This document shows, piece after piece, positions 1 through 9,992 of a DNA stretch of 64,000 nucleotides. Position 1 is the stretch's first letter, and every line of letters begins with the position of its first letter. A program made the translations under genes and the position numbers. The DNA comes from Parietichytrium sp. I65-24A (taxonomy: Eukaryota > Sar > Bigyra > Thraustochytrida > Thraustochytriidae), in assembly GCA_012862575.1 (NCBI GenBank), contig BLSF01000104.1:1-64000 (forward strand), written 5' to 3'. Below the pieces are notes generated by a model. That model made no database searches. It was not told where the DNA came from and saw only the letters and a list, made by a program, of their open reading frames with translations.

Positions 1-1126
1 CACAATTACCATTTTCACCTTTTACGGCCTACCGGGCCTCGCAGAGGTAGTATTCGCTTCGCACTATTACACCTAACGGCGTATAGGGTTTCCATTAAGA
101 GAGTCCACGCCACAAGAAACGGGAATTGACGGCGCCGTGCCATAGTGTGTAGTCAAAGTGTACCGGAACTATGCTAGCAGGTTTATACATCACAGTAACA
201 GAGGAAGGAAGAACGGAGTGGTACTGGTAATGGCAAAAGTACTCTAATCCTCTTCCGCATCACATACTCTTACCTGTTAATGGATATAGACACTAACACT
301 GCCGAGGGAAAGCTTAGCCGAGCGTAGTAAGCCTAAACCCCTCTCCACATTCCCCAATCAACTCTCTCCTCACAGTGCAGTCCACTACTTTTCAGGGCAG
401 CAGCTAGCGATTGAGGTAGAAGCAAGTAAGATAAACGGCGGTTCTCCTCACAGCCGCGTACTTCTCGACTAGCCGTTTCACGTAACCCAGTCTGCGTATT
501 ACTATTTTCTCTAGCCACGAAAAGTTGACATAAAAAACACCTTGCGACGATAGGAATGTGTAAAAGGATGCTACTGTGAATGCACTGGCTGACTGTGAGT
601 GAGCAAGAACACCCTCCACTCACATCATCTCTCGGTAGCTTGGTACTATGGCGCAATATCAGTTTCACTTAAGTCGCGGAGGTTAATAGTTGATAATTCA
701 TGCCTAAGGACCTTCACACTTGCACAGATTGCACAGATTGCACAGTTTCTCTCTCTCTCTCTCTCTTTTTCTCTCTCTGCGTTACTCCTTCACGCCAACA
801 AACAATTGCCACGACGACTACCGCCGGCAGTAGGATAGCGCTAGCATGTAGTGCCTCCCTTCTCTCCATTTCCTTTTCCTCCCTACGCACGCCTGAAAAG
901 GAGAGGTAGCACTGATTACAGGAACCGCTAGCACTTCCTTCCCCTTCCTCCTCTCTCGGCGTTCTATTTCCGCGGTGCTATTCGCAAGTAGTCAATCGCT
1001 ACGCCCCCTCCCTCCCTCTCCTCGCTCAGAGGGCACACTTTTCCTATCAATTTTAATCAAACAAGAAGGAAGAAAAAGGAAAAATAAGAAAACTCTCTCT
1101 CTCCCCTCCCCCCTCCATCTCTCTCT

Positions 1127-1157
<31 letters not shown>

Positions 1158-1198
1158 CCATTGAATCAATTTTTCTTTTTCATGCATTCATGCATTCC

Positions 1199-1229
<31 letters not shown>

Positions 1230-1659
1230 TCACACAAACAAACAAACAAACAAACAAACCAACTCTTCCTTCCTCTCACAACGGCGCGTACCCTCCAGAG
1301 TACCCGCAGGTACGCGCGATTCACAGGCGGTTCTCGCGGACCTCGGACCGCTGCGCAGGAGAGGAGAGTCGACTTTGATTTTGACACAGAGAGAGAGAGA
1401 GAGAGAGAGACAGCGAGCAAGCGAGAGAGATCGTAAAGAGAGATCGGGAAGACAGAGAGAGAGAGAAAGAGAGAAAGAGAGAGCGGAGAGGTGTGGCGGG
1501 AGGGACCGCGGGAACGTTCCTGGGAACATTCCTGAGGAGCAGGAATAGAAGGCGTAGTCGGGTCCTAGCCAGGGTGTGCGCGCGCGCGCACATACGCACA
1601 AACACAGACAGACAGACACAAACACGCATATAAAACACATATAAAACACATACGCGCAC
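1..1659. other. Intergenic region rich in CT/GA and AAAC microsatellites
   Basis: No convincing coding sequence is seen. The first 700 bases are mixed sequence. From about 745 onward the plus strand becomes pyrimidine rich, with CT runs at about 747-775, 1131-1157 and 1199-1219, an AAAC run at about 1236-1258, and complementary GA runs at about 1386-1412 and 1440-1490. A CA/GT-like tract (1575-1650) sits directly upstream of the phosphodiesterase start. This is probably the promoter and 5' UTR of that gene. Confidence 0.6.
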
Positions 1660-2501
1660 ATGGCGGGGATAGTGCGGCGTACGCGCAGCTGGGAGTCGTG
1701 CGCGCGCACAGTGTCCTCGCTGTGGCGGCGCGCGGACCCGGCATGGTGTCTCGCGGCAGTGGCCGTGTGCGAGTGCCTCGCCGCTTCGTCCTCCTCGTCA
1801 TTCTCCTCACCATATTCTCCTTCCTCCTCCCGCTGCAGTCCCAGCAGCGTGGCGTCCCCGCAGGTGCGGGTGTCCGCGGAGCGGCTGTGGGGTGTCCGCG
1901 CGGCGGCGCTGGTGGCTCTGGCGGGCGGCGTGCGGTGTTTCCGCGCTGCGCTGCGGCGGGACGAGGTGGCGGCGCTGTGCATCGTGGCGTCGCTGGCGTC
2001 CTCGCTGGCGTTGGTCCGCGCCGCGGACGGCGGAGGTGTCCCCGCGGACGGCGTGGCGTGCGCGGCCGCGCACATGGCCGTGTGCCTGGTCCCGGCCGTG
2101 GGACGCAGGTCGCTGCGCGCGACCGTGGCGGCGTGCGCGGCCGTGCTCATAATGTTCCTACTGTGGGCCACGGCCGTCTTCGGGGCAGCGGCCGCGGTGG
2201 GTCCGACGGCCGTGCTCGCGTGGGTGGCCAACGCTGTGTGCGCGAGCAAGCAGGCGCTCATGGTGAACAAGGAAGAGATCGCCGCGCTCTTCGACGACCA
2301 GCAGCAGTACCAACACCAGCAAAGGGGCGGTTACCGAGGCGCCATGTACGACAACTACGACAACTACGACAAGAGCAAGAGCAAGAGCAAGAGCAAGCTG
2401 GACAAGGCGGAGTTGGTCGGCAGCGGCAGCACGGAGCAGCAGAAGAAAGTGGGCAAAATCGGCAAGGGCAAACAGCTGGAGTTGCTGGAGACGGAGATGA
2501 T

Positions 2502-2534
<33 letters not shown>

Positions 2535-5316
2535 GCAGCAGCAAATTAGGAGGAGCAGCAGTGGGAGCCGCGGAGACAGGAAGGTGGACGCAGGGAGGAG
2601 CCGCAGGGAGAGCAGCGCCGCCGAGGCGGACAGCACTTTGCTGGTTGCCAATGCCAGCAACAGTAGTAGCAGTAGCAGTAGCAGCAGCATGAAGAGCGAG
2701 GGCGTGGAGGCAGAGGAAGAAGAGCAGGAGGTGGAGGCAGAGGCGGAGACAGAGGAGGAGGAAGAGGAAGGACTCGGCGCGTCTCTGCTGGTGCTGCGCA
2801 GCATCCGAAAGCAGATCGAACAGGCCAACATCCCGCTGGCCAACAACCTGAAAAAGCTCGACCGCGTGATTGAAAAGATCGAGCGCGTGCGCACCATGTC
2901 CGCTTCGCAGTACACAGGGAGCAGCTTACGGCAGCCTCGCCCGCTCACGTACTACACCCGCATTGTCGGCGAAGGCTCGGACATGGACATACACCCTCTC
3001 GCGTCTCTCAAACAGCGCCGCAGCTGGCGGGTCGTCAGGCGGGAGACCTACGCCGGCTCGCGCTCCTCCGGCGGCATCGCCTCCACCTTTGGCCATCTGC
3101 CAAAGTCAGAGCAAATGGCGGGCGACCAGCAGCCGCGCCAGGCCAGCGACCTGGGCCCCGGCGGCTCCAACTCGGTCACGATGATGATGCTGCCCGAGAC
3201 CGAAGAGGTGGGCTCCATCAGACAATGCAGTGACCTCGGCATGGCCACCACTCAAGCTTCCACCGCCAGCCTCGAGTCCGCGGAGCTCGAGTCCGGCAGC
3301 GGCAGCAAGCATCACCACAAGAGCAGCCAGCATAAGTCTCACAAACACAAGCACGGCGGACAGCAGCAGCAACAGCAGCTGCAGCAACAGCAGAAGCAGC
3401 AGCAGCAGCAGCAGCAGAGCGCCGGTCAGGGCCAGGGAGCGGACTCCAAGTCTCATCGGAGGAGCAAACGAAAGTCGGCCAACAGCAGAAAGTCAGGCGC
3501 TGCCCTGGCAGTTCCCGAAACCACGGACGAGCAGCACTCGTGTTCCTGCTCGGCTTCTGCCGCAGGCCCGGCAACGTCCAACGCAGCCGTTCAAGCTAGG
3601 AAAGGCCAAGGCCCGCGGACCTCGTGCTCCTCGTCCCTATCGGCTTCGTCACTCTCGAACGGAGTCGCGTCTCCGAGACCCAGCGCCGTATCGGCGAGGT
3701 GCGCGTCTTTGCAGCGCCGCGAGTCCGCAGAGACACAGTCGGTGGAGGACGTGTCCGTATTGGAGAGCGAGCGAGAATCCTTGTTGAGCTTTGGGCATAG
3801 CGAAACTGGGACCCTCGAACGCCTCTCCGACTTTAGCCACCGCCACCAGCAGCGACAAGGGCTCGGCCAGCACCCGCTGGGCCTTTTGCAGGGATCAGTG
3901 GACGAAGAGGAAGAAGAGCTCAAACAGCAAGAAAACTCCTCTCCGTTCCAGTCCAAGGGCCGCTGGGCACACTCCTTAAGCAGCGAAAAACCTGAAGACG
4001 CCGGCGGCGGTGACGACGACATCACGGGTAAGCCCGTCTTCTACACCGGGGTCCGTCACACTCGCCGCACCTCTTCCACTGACATGGACATGGATATGGA
4101 TATGGATGACGGCGAGGGCAGCGGCAAGCAGGAGGACGACGGCGAAATATGCTCGCATAGCGAGAGGACCGGCTCGTGCAGCGATGCAAGCGGACGCGAG
4201 TCGATGATCTCGCAGCTCATCATGGACGCCGAAAAGTCGCAAACGGATTATCTCCGCCGCAACCTTCTCGACTGGGAGTTTGGCCCTGGAGGCATCTTTG
4301 CGCGCCTCGAGGACGAACAGATGCCCCCGTCTTTTCGCATGAACCCCCTGACCACCGTTTTCGCCGAGGCGCTGTCCATTTTCGAGTGCGTGGACTCTCT
4401 CTCGCTCGATCTGGACCGCATGCTACGTTACATGGCTTGTATCGAGTCCAAGTACCTCGTCCCCGAGGTGGTCCAGTACCACAACCGAATCCACGCCGCA
4501 GATGTGTTGCAGGCTGCAACCTGTTTCTTGTATATTGAAGACGTTCGTCTGAGTCTTGTAGACCCTGGCTTGTCTGTATTCGCAACGCTTTTTAGCGCTG
4601 CCATCCACGACGTGGCGCACCCGGGGCGCAATCAGGCGTTTCACGTCAAGACGCAGAGTCATCTGTCCATACTTTACTCTGACAGAAGCGTGTTGGAGCA
4701 TCACCACCTGGCAGTAGCCTTCTCCACCTTGCGCGCAAACCCGGACATGAACTTTCTAGAGGCCCTGGACGGCACGGATTCGAACGTGTTTAGAGAGAAG
4801 GTGATCCAAGCCGTGCTTTCCACAGACATGGCGTTTCACCTAGAAAATCTTAATAACTTGAAGGAAGTCTTGGCGTCGTCGCGGCCGTCAAGCCGTGCGC
4901 AGAACAGGGCGTCCAAGGTAATAGAGAATGACACGGAGATGACCGAGGAGCTTCATGCCGTGCACGAGTCTGACACAAACATTCTGCTCAGCTCCATGCT
5001 ACACTTGTGTGATATTAGTAATGTGGCGAAGGAGTGGCAGATATACCGTCAGTGGATTCCGCGGATCTTCACAGAGTTTTTCGCCCAGGGCGATGAGGAG
5101 CGGTCCCTCGGCTTCGAGACCGGCCCGCCGTACAATCGTGACCAGTGCTACCCGTGCGAGATGCAAGGGTATTTCATCGACTTGTTCGTCACGGAAACCC
5201 TGGACGCGTTGGCAACCTGGTGCCCGGAGATTGGCACTTTGATGCAGACCAACCTGGACAACAACAAGAAGCAGCTCAAGAAGACGAGCAGAGTCAAGAT
5301 TGACGAGATGTGGTAA
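1660..5316 (+). CDS. 3',5'-cyclic-nucleotide phosphodiesterase (class I) with N-terminal membrane region
   Basis: The predicted protein has 1218 residues and should hydrolyse cAMP and/or cGMP to the 5'-nucleotide. The catalytic domain fills the last third, about residues 890-1200. Visible motifs are YHNRIHAAD (Y940, H941, H945), the class I metal signature HDVAHPGRN (H983, D984, H987), LHLCDISN, and a terminal QGYFID (Q1169) in the place of the glutamine that grips the purine ring. Residues about 25-200 are hydrophobic with several likely membrane segments. Residues about 200-850 are low complexity: KSKSKSK, a poly-Q run near 283-297, poly-S, acidic runs, a second poly-Q near 568-590 and a DMDMDMDMDD run. 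Family enzymes are usually 500-900 residues, so the extra length is mostly disordered linker. The start is the first ATG of the frame. The catalytic call is firm. Substrate preference cannot be read, and an intron inside the linker is not excluded. Confidence 0.9.
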
Positions 5317-5829
5317 GGAGGGGAAGCTAGCCCGTTCTTTTTTTTCCACATTCATGTCGTGTTCTTGCAATTCCGCCGCTGCGTGTCTTGTTTTCTTTGG
5401 CGTTTTTCTTTGAAATCAATCCTTATTTCTGTTTTTGTCGCGATAGCGTATATTGATAGTCATTGCTCCATGGAGCGCTATTGATGATCATTTCATTGAG
5501 CAAGTGTCAAAACTAATTAAAAACTTGTTCTCTCTCATTCACAGTTCATTTTAGTTCTATTCTCATTCACACTTTCAGTCTTCGGTGCGCCACAAAACGA
5601 AACCAACTATATATTTTTTTCTTTTTTTTTTCCTTGTGTCGCGTTTTATATATATTTTTGGAGAACGCTCTCGTAATTTACTCTTTCGCTTCGCAAAACC
5701 CGATCGACTGACTGGCCCCCAATACTTTTTGGGGTGTGCACAGCATGCATGGGCACCCTCAATTCAAAAATTTCTCTTATTTTATGACTCAAAACAGCTT
5801 CGAAATGGCAGAGACAGAAGGGCAGACCA
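5317..5829. other. Convergent intergenic region (3' UTRs)
   Basis: This region separates the 3' ends of the phosphodiesterase (+) and dethiobiotin synthetase (-). It is T-rich, with oligo-T runs near 5338, 5613 and 5650. No gene is seen; it is most likely two 3' UTRs. Confidence 0.6.
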
Positions 5830-6681
5830 TCAGTCCATCTGCAGGTCGTCCAGGAAGATCTTGGCGAGCCGGTCAAAGTCCGTGTCATGTTGCGCAACCC
5901 ACTCGTCGAGCGGGATCGGCATCGGCGGCAGCGGGCGGAACGGCACCACCTTGACGCCCTTGCGGAATGGTACGTGGCTGCTGGCCTCGAAAACTACATC
6001 CCTGAGAAACTGCACATTGCCAAACCTGGAGCCGGGCTCCTCCATGAGCGCCACGGCGCGCACGTTGTAGCCCCTGGCGAAGAGGCTCTCCAGCGCCGTG
6101 AGCGTGGCCGAGATGCCGCCCAACCTGCCGTCCCCGACAAACAGCACGTCACGCACGGCGTCCTTGTACAGATCCGCCTGCAGCGTCCCTGACGGCGCGG
6201 GAGAGAGCACTCCGCCCGCAGTCTCCACCACCGTGAGCGTCCTGCCCGACGCCTCGTTCTCGCGCAGCTCCTCGTCCAGACGCTCTACGATCGACAGGTC
6301 GCCCAGCATCGCCGACTCCTCCACCGCCGCGTGGTACGCCGACAGCGCCGCGCCCCACTCAAAAAGCGCCACGCTGCGAAGCCTCTGGGCCCCATCCTCC
6401 GCGTCCTCCGCGTCCTTTGCATTTTCATTTGCATTTTCATTTGCATTTTCATTCGTGGCGGGGCACGCCAGACTGCGCACGAAGGCCGCGTCCGAGTGGC
6501 CGTGGGAGGCGCCAGTCTGCAGCGGCTTGCAGTACGCCACTTGCGACGGGCCCGCTCTTCGGCACAGCGCTCGCACCACCCCGGCGCTTATGACGGTCTT
6601 CCCAAGGTCCGTGTTCGCGCCGAACACTGCCACAGACTTGGCCGCAGCTTTCGAGTTCGAGGTCAAGCGCAGCCCTGCCAT
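5830..6681 (-). CDS. Dethiobiotin synthetase (ATP-dependent), standalone
   Basis: The protein has 283 residues. Family members close the ureido ring of biotin from 7,8-diaminopelargonate, CO2 and ATP. The N-terminus carries a P-loop variant FGANTDLGKT (residues 20-29), followed by CKPLQTG, an ETAGGVLSP segment matching the active-site glycine turn, and a GDGRLGGISATLTALESL segment as in eukaryotic BIO3-type domains. In plants and many protists this domain is fused to diaminopelargonate aminotransferase (BIO3-BIO1). Here the frame stops right after a linker-like end and no aminotransferase follows. The chosen ATG at 6681 begins MAGLRLT. The frame stays open 98 codons upstream, but that part is low complexity (TNKQTN) and looks like 5' UTR. 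No clear targeting peptide is seen. Confidence 0.85.
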   Translation of the reverse strand: MAGLRLTSNSKAAAKSVAVFGANTDLGKTVISAGVVRALCRRAGPSQVAYCKPLQTGASHGHSDAAFVRSLACPATNENANENANENAKDAEDAEDGAQRLRSVALFEWGAALSAYHAAVEESAMLGDLSIVERLDEELRENEASGRTLTVVETAGGVLSPAPSGTLQADLYKDAVRDVLFVGDGRLGGISATLTALESLFARGYNVRAVALMEEPGSRFGNVQFLRDVVFEASSHVPFRKGVKVVPFRPLPPMPIPLDEWVAQHDTDFDRLAKIFLDDLQMD

Positions 6682-7809
6682 CCTCGCAGCGTTTGTTTGT
6701 TTGTTTGTTTGTTTGAGGTGCTTCTGGTCTATCGCAGAGAGGCTCTTTGCTCGCCGGTGCTCGCCAACTTGGGCGACTGAGCGACTGGGCGAGTGAGCGA
6801 TCGCGGACGTGGACGTGGACGTGTTGGTCCGACCGACTGCTGTAGTTTCGTAGTTTTGTAAGTTTTGTAGTTTGTAGTAGTTGTAGTGTTGTGGTTTCGT
6901 TGTTCTAGTTGTTGTCGTTCCGAGGTTTCGCAATGTTTCGCAGTTTGTTTTAAAGTGATAAAGTGATTCATTCACTGTCAGTGTTGTTCATTCATTGATT
7001 GAACAGTGGGCAATGTTACAACATCGATTTGGTTTCTTATGAACATGAACGTGAACGTGAACAAGAAGAGCTCTTGTGGATGTGACGGATCATGATGGGA
7101 AGATACGTATGAAGAGTCAAGAGTCGAGTGCGTCTGCAGGTGTGTCTGTGGTGTGTGATGTAACTTGTGTGATGTCCCCTCCTTCCAACTTGCTCTGTGT
7201 TAGTTTCTGTCATCATTGTCATCAAGGTCACATCATCCTCATCGTCATCGTAGATGTCACCATGGTCCAGTCCGTGCAGTCTATGCACGAGGTTAGTGAG
7301 ATGATAATTTGTATGAAAGGTCGCACGGAGATATGCGGGCAGGGTGGGCTTTTGCTTGTTACGCGATGGAACGAGTTTGGGAAGGAAATGAAATGAATTT
7401 TGGGAGGGTCGGTTGGGCAGCATGTTCTGTTCACGTACACAAGCTATCGCTCGGACGGACAAGATGGATAGAATGTATTGGCTGTCAAACGCACAAGAAA
7501 GGGGAGACTCAAGGGACCTGAAATTTGGACTTGGCTCACTTCGGCGTGGTGGCGGACGCGGTTTGGTTGCCAAACCGCATCAGGTTGCAAAGATGCTGTC
7601 AAAGCCGGCGACGGTAGCACGGAGCCAAAAAACAAAGAAAAGAAAGTAATCAAGTCAGGAAAAGACATGGGTCGCTGGGAATATTTAATTGGTCCAGCGT
7701 TCGCAGGGGTGATGTAATAGTACTGGGAGGTGGTTTGTTTGCGTCATGAGCTGTAGAGAGGAAGAGAGTAGTGGTGAGACGCAGAAGTTTGGTGCACAGG
7801 CTTGAATGC
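6682..7809. other. Intergenic region between two minus-strand genes
   Basis: It contains a GTTT microsatellite (about 6688-6715), a T/G-rich stretch (6840-6960) likely forming the dethiobiotin synthetase promoter/5' UTR, and GAACGT repeats near 7040-7062. Short open frames on both strands show no recognisable protein. A near copy of the CTCACTGTCA motif lies at 6971-6980. Confidence 0.5.
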
Positions 7810-8826
7810 TTATGGCGCGGAGCATTTGACAAAGTCCTTGATGCTGTACTCGTCGCTCTCATGGTAGCCCTGATTCGACCACCTCACCACATAGTCTGGG
7901 TAAGCCTGTGCGATAAAATCGCAGGCCTTCTTGTTGCAATCCTCGCACCTGCCGTAGGTGCGCGAGTAGCCAAAAATGGAGATCAAACCCGCCTTCTTGG
8001 ACTTGCGCAGGTGATGCCTGGTTATGCGGCCTCCTCCGAGGACTTTTGCCTGGATGCCGTGCGACTCGAGAGAGCTGCGCACGACTCTTGCAGCATCAGG
8101 ATGCTTGCACGTCTTGGACTTTGAGGAGCATCCTTGCACAATGTAGGCGCCGTCGCCATTCTCGTCCTTGCCGTGCACAAGGACGAACTTAAAGCTGCCG
8201 GACGGGGAGATGTTGACCGAGCGCTTGCCCAGGTTGACAAAGTAAGACTCGATCGAGAGCGTTGCTTTGCTGGACTTGTGTCCAATCTGCGCGAGCTTGA
8301 CCTCGTGCTGCGAATGGCCAGGGAACGAGTCGATGCTCTCCACCATCTCAACGGCAGGCTCGTGCGCGATCTCCAACTCGGCGTGGCCAGCCTCCTCGTC
8401 CTCGTCTTCTTCCGCGGCGACATGCTCTTCCTCCTCGTCCTCATCCTCATCCTCCTCGGCCTCGTGGGCGCGTGCAGGACCTTCCTCATCTTCATCTTCG
8501 TCCTCATCGTCCTCCTCGCTCCCGTGCGCGAGAGCAGACTCGTCCTCGTCGTCCTCATCCTCGAGCGCACCCCGCATTCCCCTGGACGATGCACCGTCGA
8601 GGTCGTCCATTTGCACGGAGACAGACACGCTGACGTCGCTGTGGCTGCGGAACATGGACACCAGCGACATGAGCGCCACGATGGCGATGGTGGCCACGAG
8701 AGCTCGCGCGGCGCTGGACCTTAGGCGAAAGCCGCGGAACGCCTTGCTGTCCTCATCGTCGCGTTTACCGTCAGCTCCACGCGAGGACGCCGCGTACTGT
8801 CTCGGCCGAATCACTCCGCTCCGCAT
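7810..8826 (-). CDS. Membrane-anchored phosphohistidine phosphatase (PHPT1/Janus) domain protein
   Basis: The protein has 338 residues. The C-terminal domain, about residues 195-321, matches the PHPT1/Janus family, soluble enzymes of about 125 residues that remove phosphate from histidine. Visible are FKFVLVHG, a histidine at 242 in CKHPDAARVV aligning with the catalytic histidine, LGGGRI (263-268), FGYSRTYG and PDYVVRWSNQGY. The N-terminus is different: a basic cytosolic-type segment, one membrane span (about 42-59) and then an extremely acidic stalk (88-150, mostly E and D). With positive charges before the span it should be a type II protein, putting the phosphatase domain in the lumen or outside. 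The domain holds six cysteines (about 233, 240, 294, 297, 302, 335), which fits an oxidising compartment. The first ATG of the frame is at 8826; an upstream TTG extension was not used. Activity is inferred from homology. Confidence 0.75.
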   Translation of the reverse strand: MRSGVIRPRQYAASSRGADGKRDDEDSKAFRGFRLRSSAARALVATIAIVALMSLVSMFRSHSDVSVSVSVQMDDLDGASSRGMRGALEDEDDEDESALAHGSEEDDEDEDEDEEGPARAHEAEEDEDEDEEEEHVAAEEDEDEEAGHAELEIAHEPAVEMVESIDSFPGHSQHEVKLAQIGHKSSKATLSIESYFVNLGKRSVNISPSGSFKFVLVHGKDENGDGAYIVQGCSSKSKTCKHPDAARVVRSSLESHGIQAKVLGGGRITRHHLRKSKKAGLISIFGYSRTYGRCEDCNKKACDFIAQAYPDYVVRWSNQGYHESDEYSIKDFVKCSAP

Positions 8827-9136
8827 TTTACTTTCTTCCGATTTCTTTCGTCTAAATCTCTCACGCGTCAACAGATCAACAGGTCAAGAGGTCAAGCTCA
8901 ACAAGACGGAGCGCCAACACAAAACACAAGCGCGCACACACAGTACAAGTACAGATCTGTACGTGGGTAATCCAATCTCGTGGAACGCGATTCTACCGAA
9001 ACCCGCGCGGGCGATTCGTGCGTTGTGTAGCACGTTTTACAAAGGAGTATATATTTGCGCACCGACTGGCGTGTTATCGATCAAGAATATATATATATAT
9101 ATATATATATCTGTCGCCTCGCCAACACCGTATCCC

Positions 9137-9172
<36 letters not shown>

Positions 9173-9992
9173 CAACCGATCAATGAATGAATGAATGAAG
9201 AATGGATGAAGAATGAATGAATACACCAATGCGTAAACGAAGGCCACCACAGCAAAGAACGGCAAACAAACAAACAATCAGACAAACTCAACGCCCACAG
9301 TCTCGTTTCTCCAATTCTCAATCTCTATAACTGCCGCCAAGCCCTTATCCCCTGCGTCCCCTGTGTCCCTTATGTCCCTTGTGCCCCTTCTGTCCCCGTG
9401 CGCAGAACGTTCCGGCAACTGCCCTCGCAGTTTCTCGCACGCCTAACAATTTGCCGATCGGCCTTTTTGCAAAGTGTCCTCGCTCCGAACGTACGCGCGC
9501 TCTTTCGACGGTTTCGAGTCTGTTATTGGCTGCTGTCTGCCGGTGTGTAAGAGTTATTAGGGTTTACTGTGACGTAGTGTTAGGCGATGGGGTAGCAGCG
9601 CTGGTAGGGGGTTCAGGAGACAGCGAGACTCGTGGTTAGAGGGATGGGTAAGGGTGAGTAGGAGTGCGGAGTCGGATGGATGTGAGGGAAGGAGAGAGAG
9701 GAAGGGTGGAGCGTCCCAGTGGTATCGACTCCTGGTGAATCGGGGTTTTCAGTGGTATTCAAGAGTGTTCAAGGATGTTCAAGGGCGGTTTGAACTTGCG
9801 TGTGGGTGCATGTGAGAACAGACAAAAATTGCAAGTGTTTGATCGAAATTGAGATTTGAACTTTATTGGCTCGGTGATTGTTGCTGTTGCTTGTTTTTGT
9901 TGTCGTTGGTAGGAGTTGCGGGATGTGAGATGGCGTTGACGCTTTCAGTAAAGCGAGCGAAGTATCACTAACGGCGTCGAGAGCCGAAGATA
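8827..9992. other. Intergenic region with microsatellites
   Basis: No convincing gene is seen. The segment next to 8827 is probably the promoter and 5' UTR of the PHPT-domain gene. Further right are dense microsatellites (9086-9225), a CCCTTGTGTCC-like block (9350-9400) and T/G-rich sequence to 9960. Confidence 0.5.
9086..9225. repeat. Microsatellite cluster: (AT)n, (AATC)n, (AATG)n
   Basis: An AT dinucleotide run of about 12 units (about 9086-9111) is followed by about eight AATC tetranucleotides (about 9138-9171) and then AATG/AATGA units to about 9225. Confidence 0.9.

Noticed and set aside
1230-2270. Long minus-strand open frame opposite the phosphodiesterase N-terminus
   Set aside because: It is the antisense of a GC-rich coding region and of the GA/CT tracts; the translation is Ala/Arg/Thr-rich with long SLSLSL runs and no domain.
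8267-9190. Serine-rich plus-strand open frame opposite the PHPT-domain gene
   Set aside because: Its poly-Ser tract is just the reverse strand of the GAG/GAC acidic stalk codons, and its end reads through (AT)n and (AATC)n repeats.
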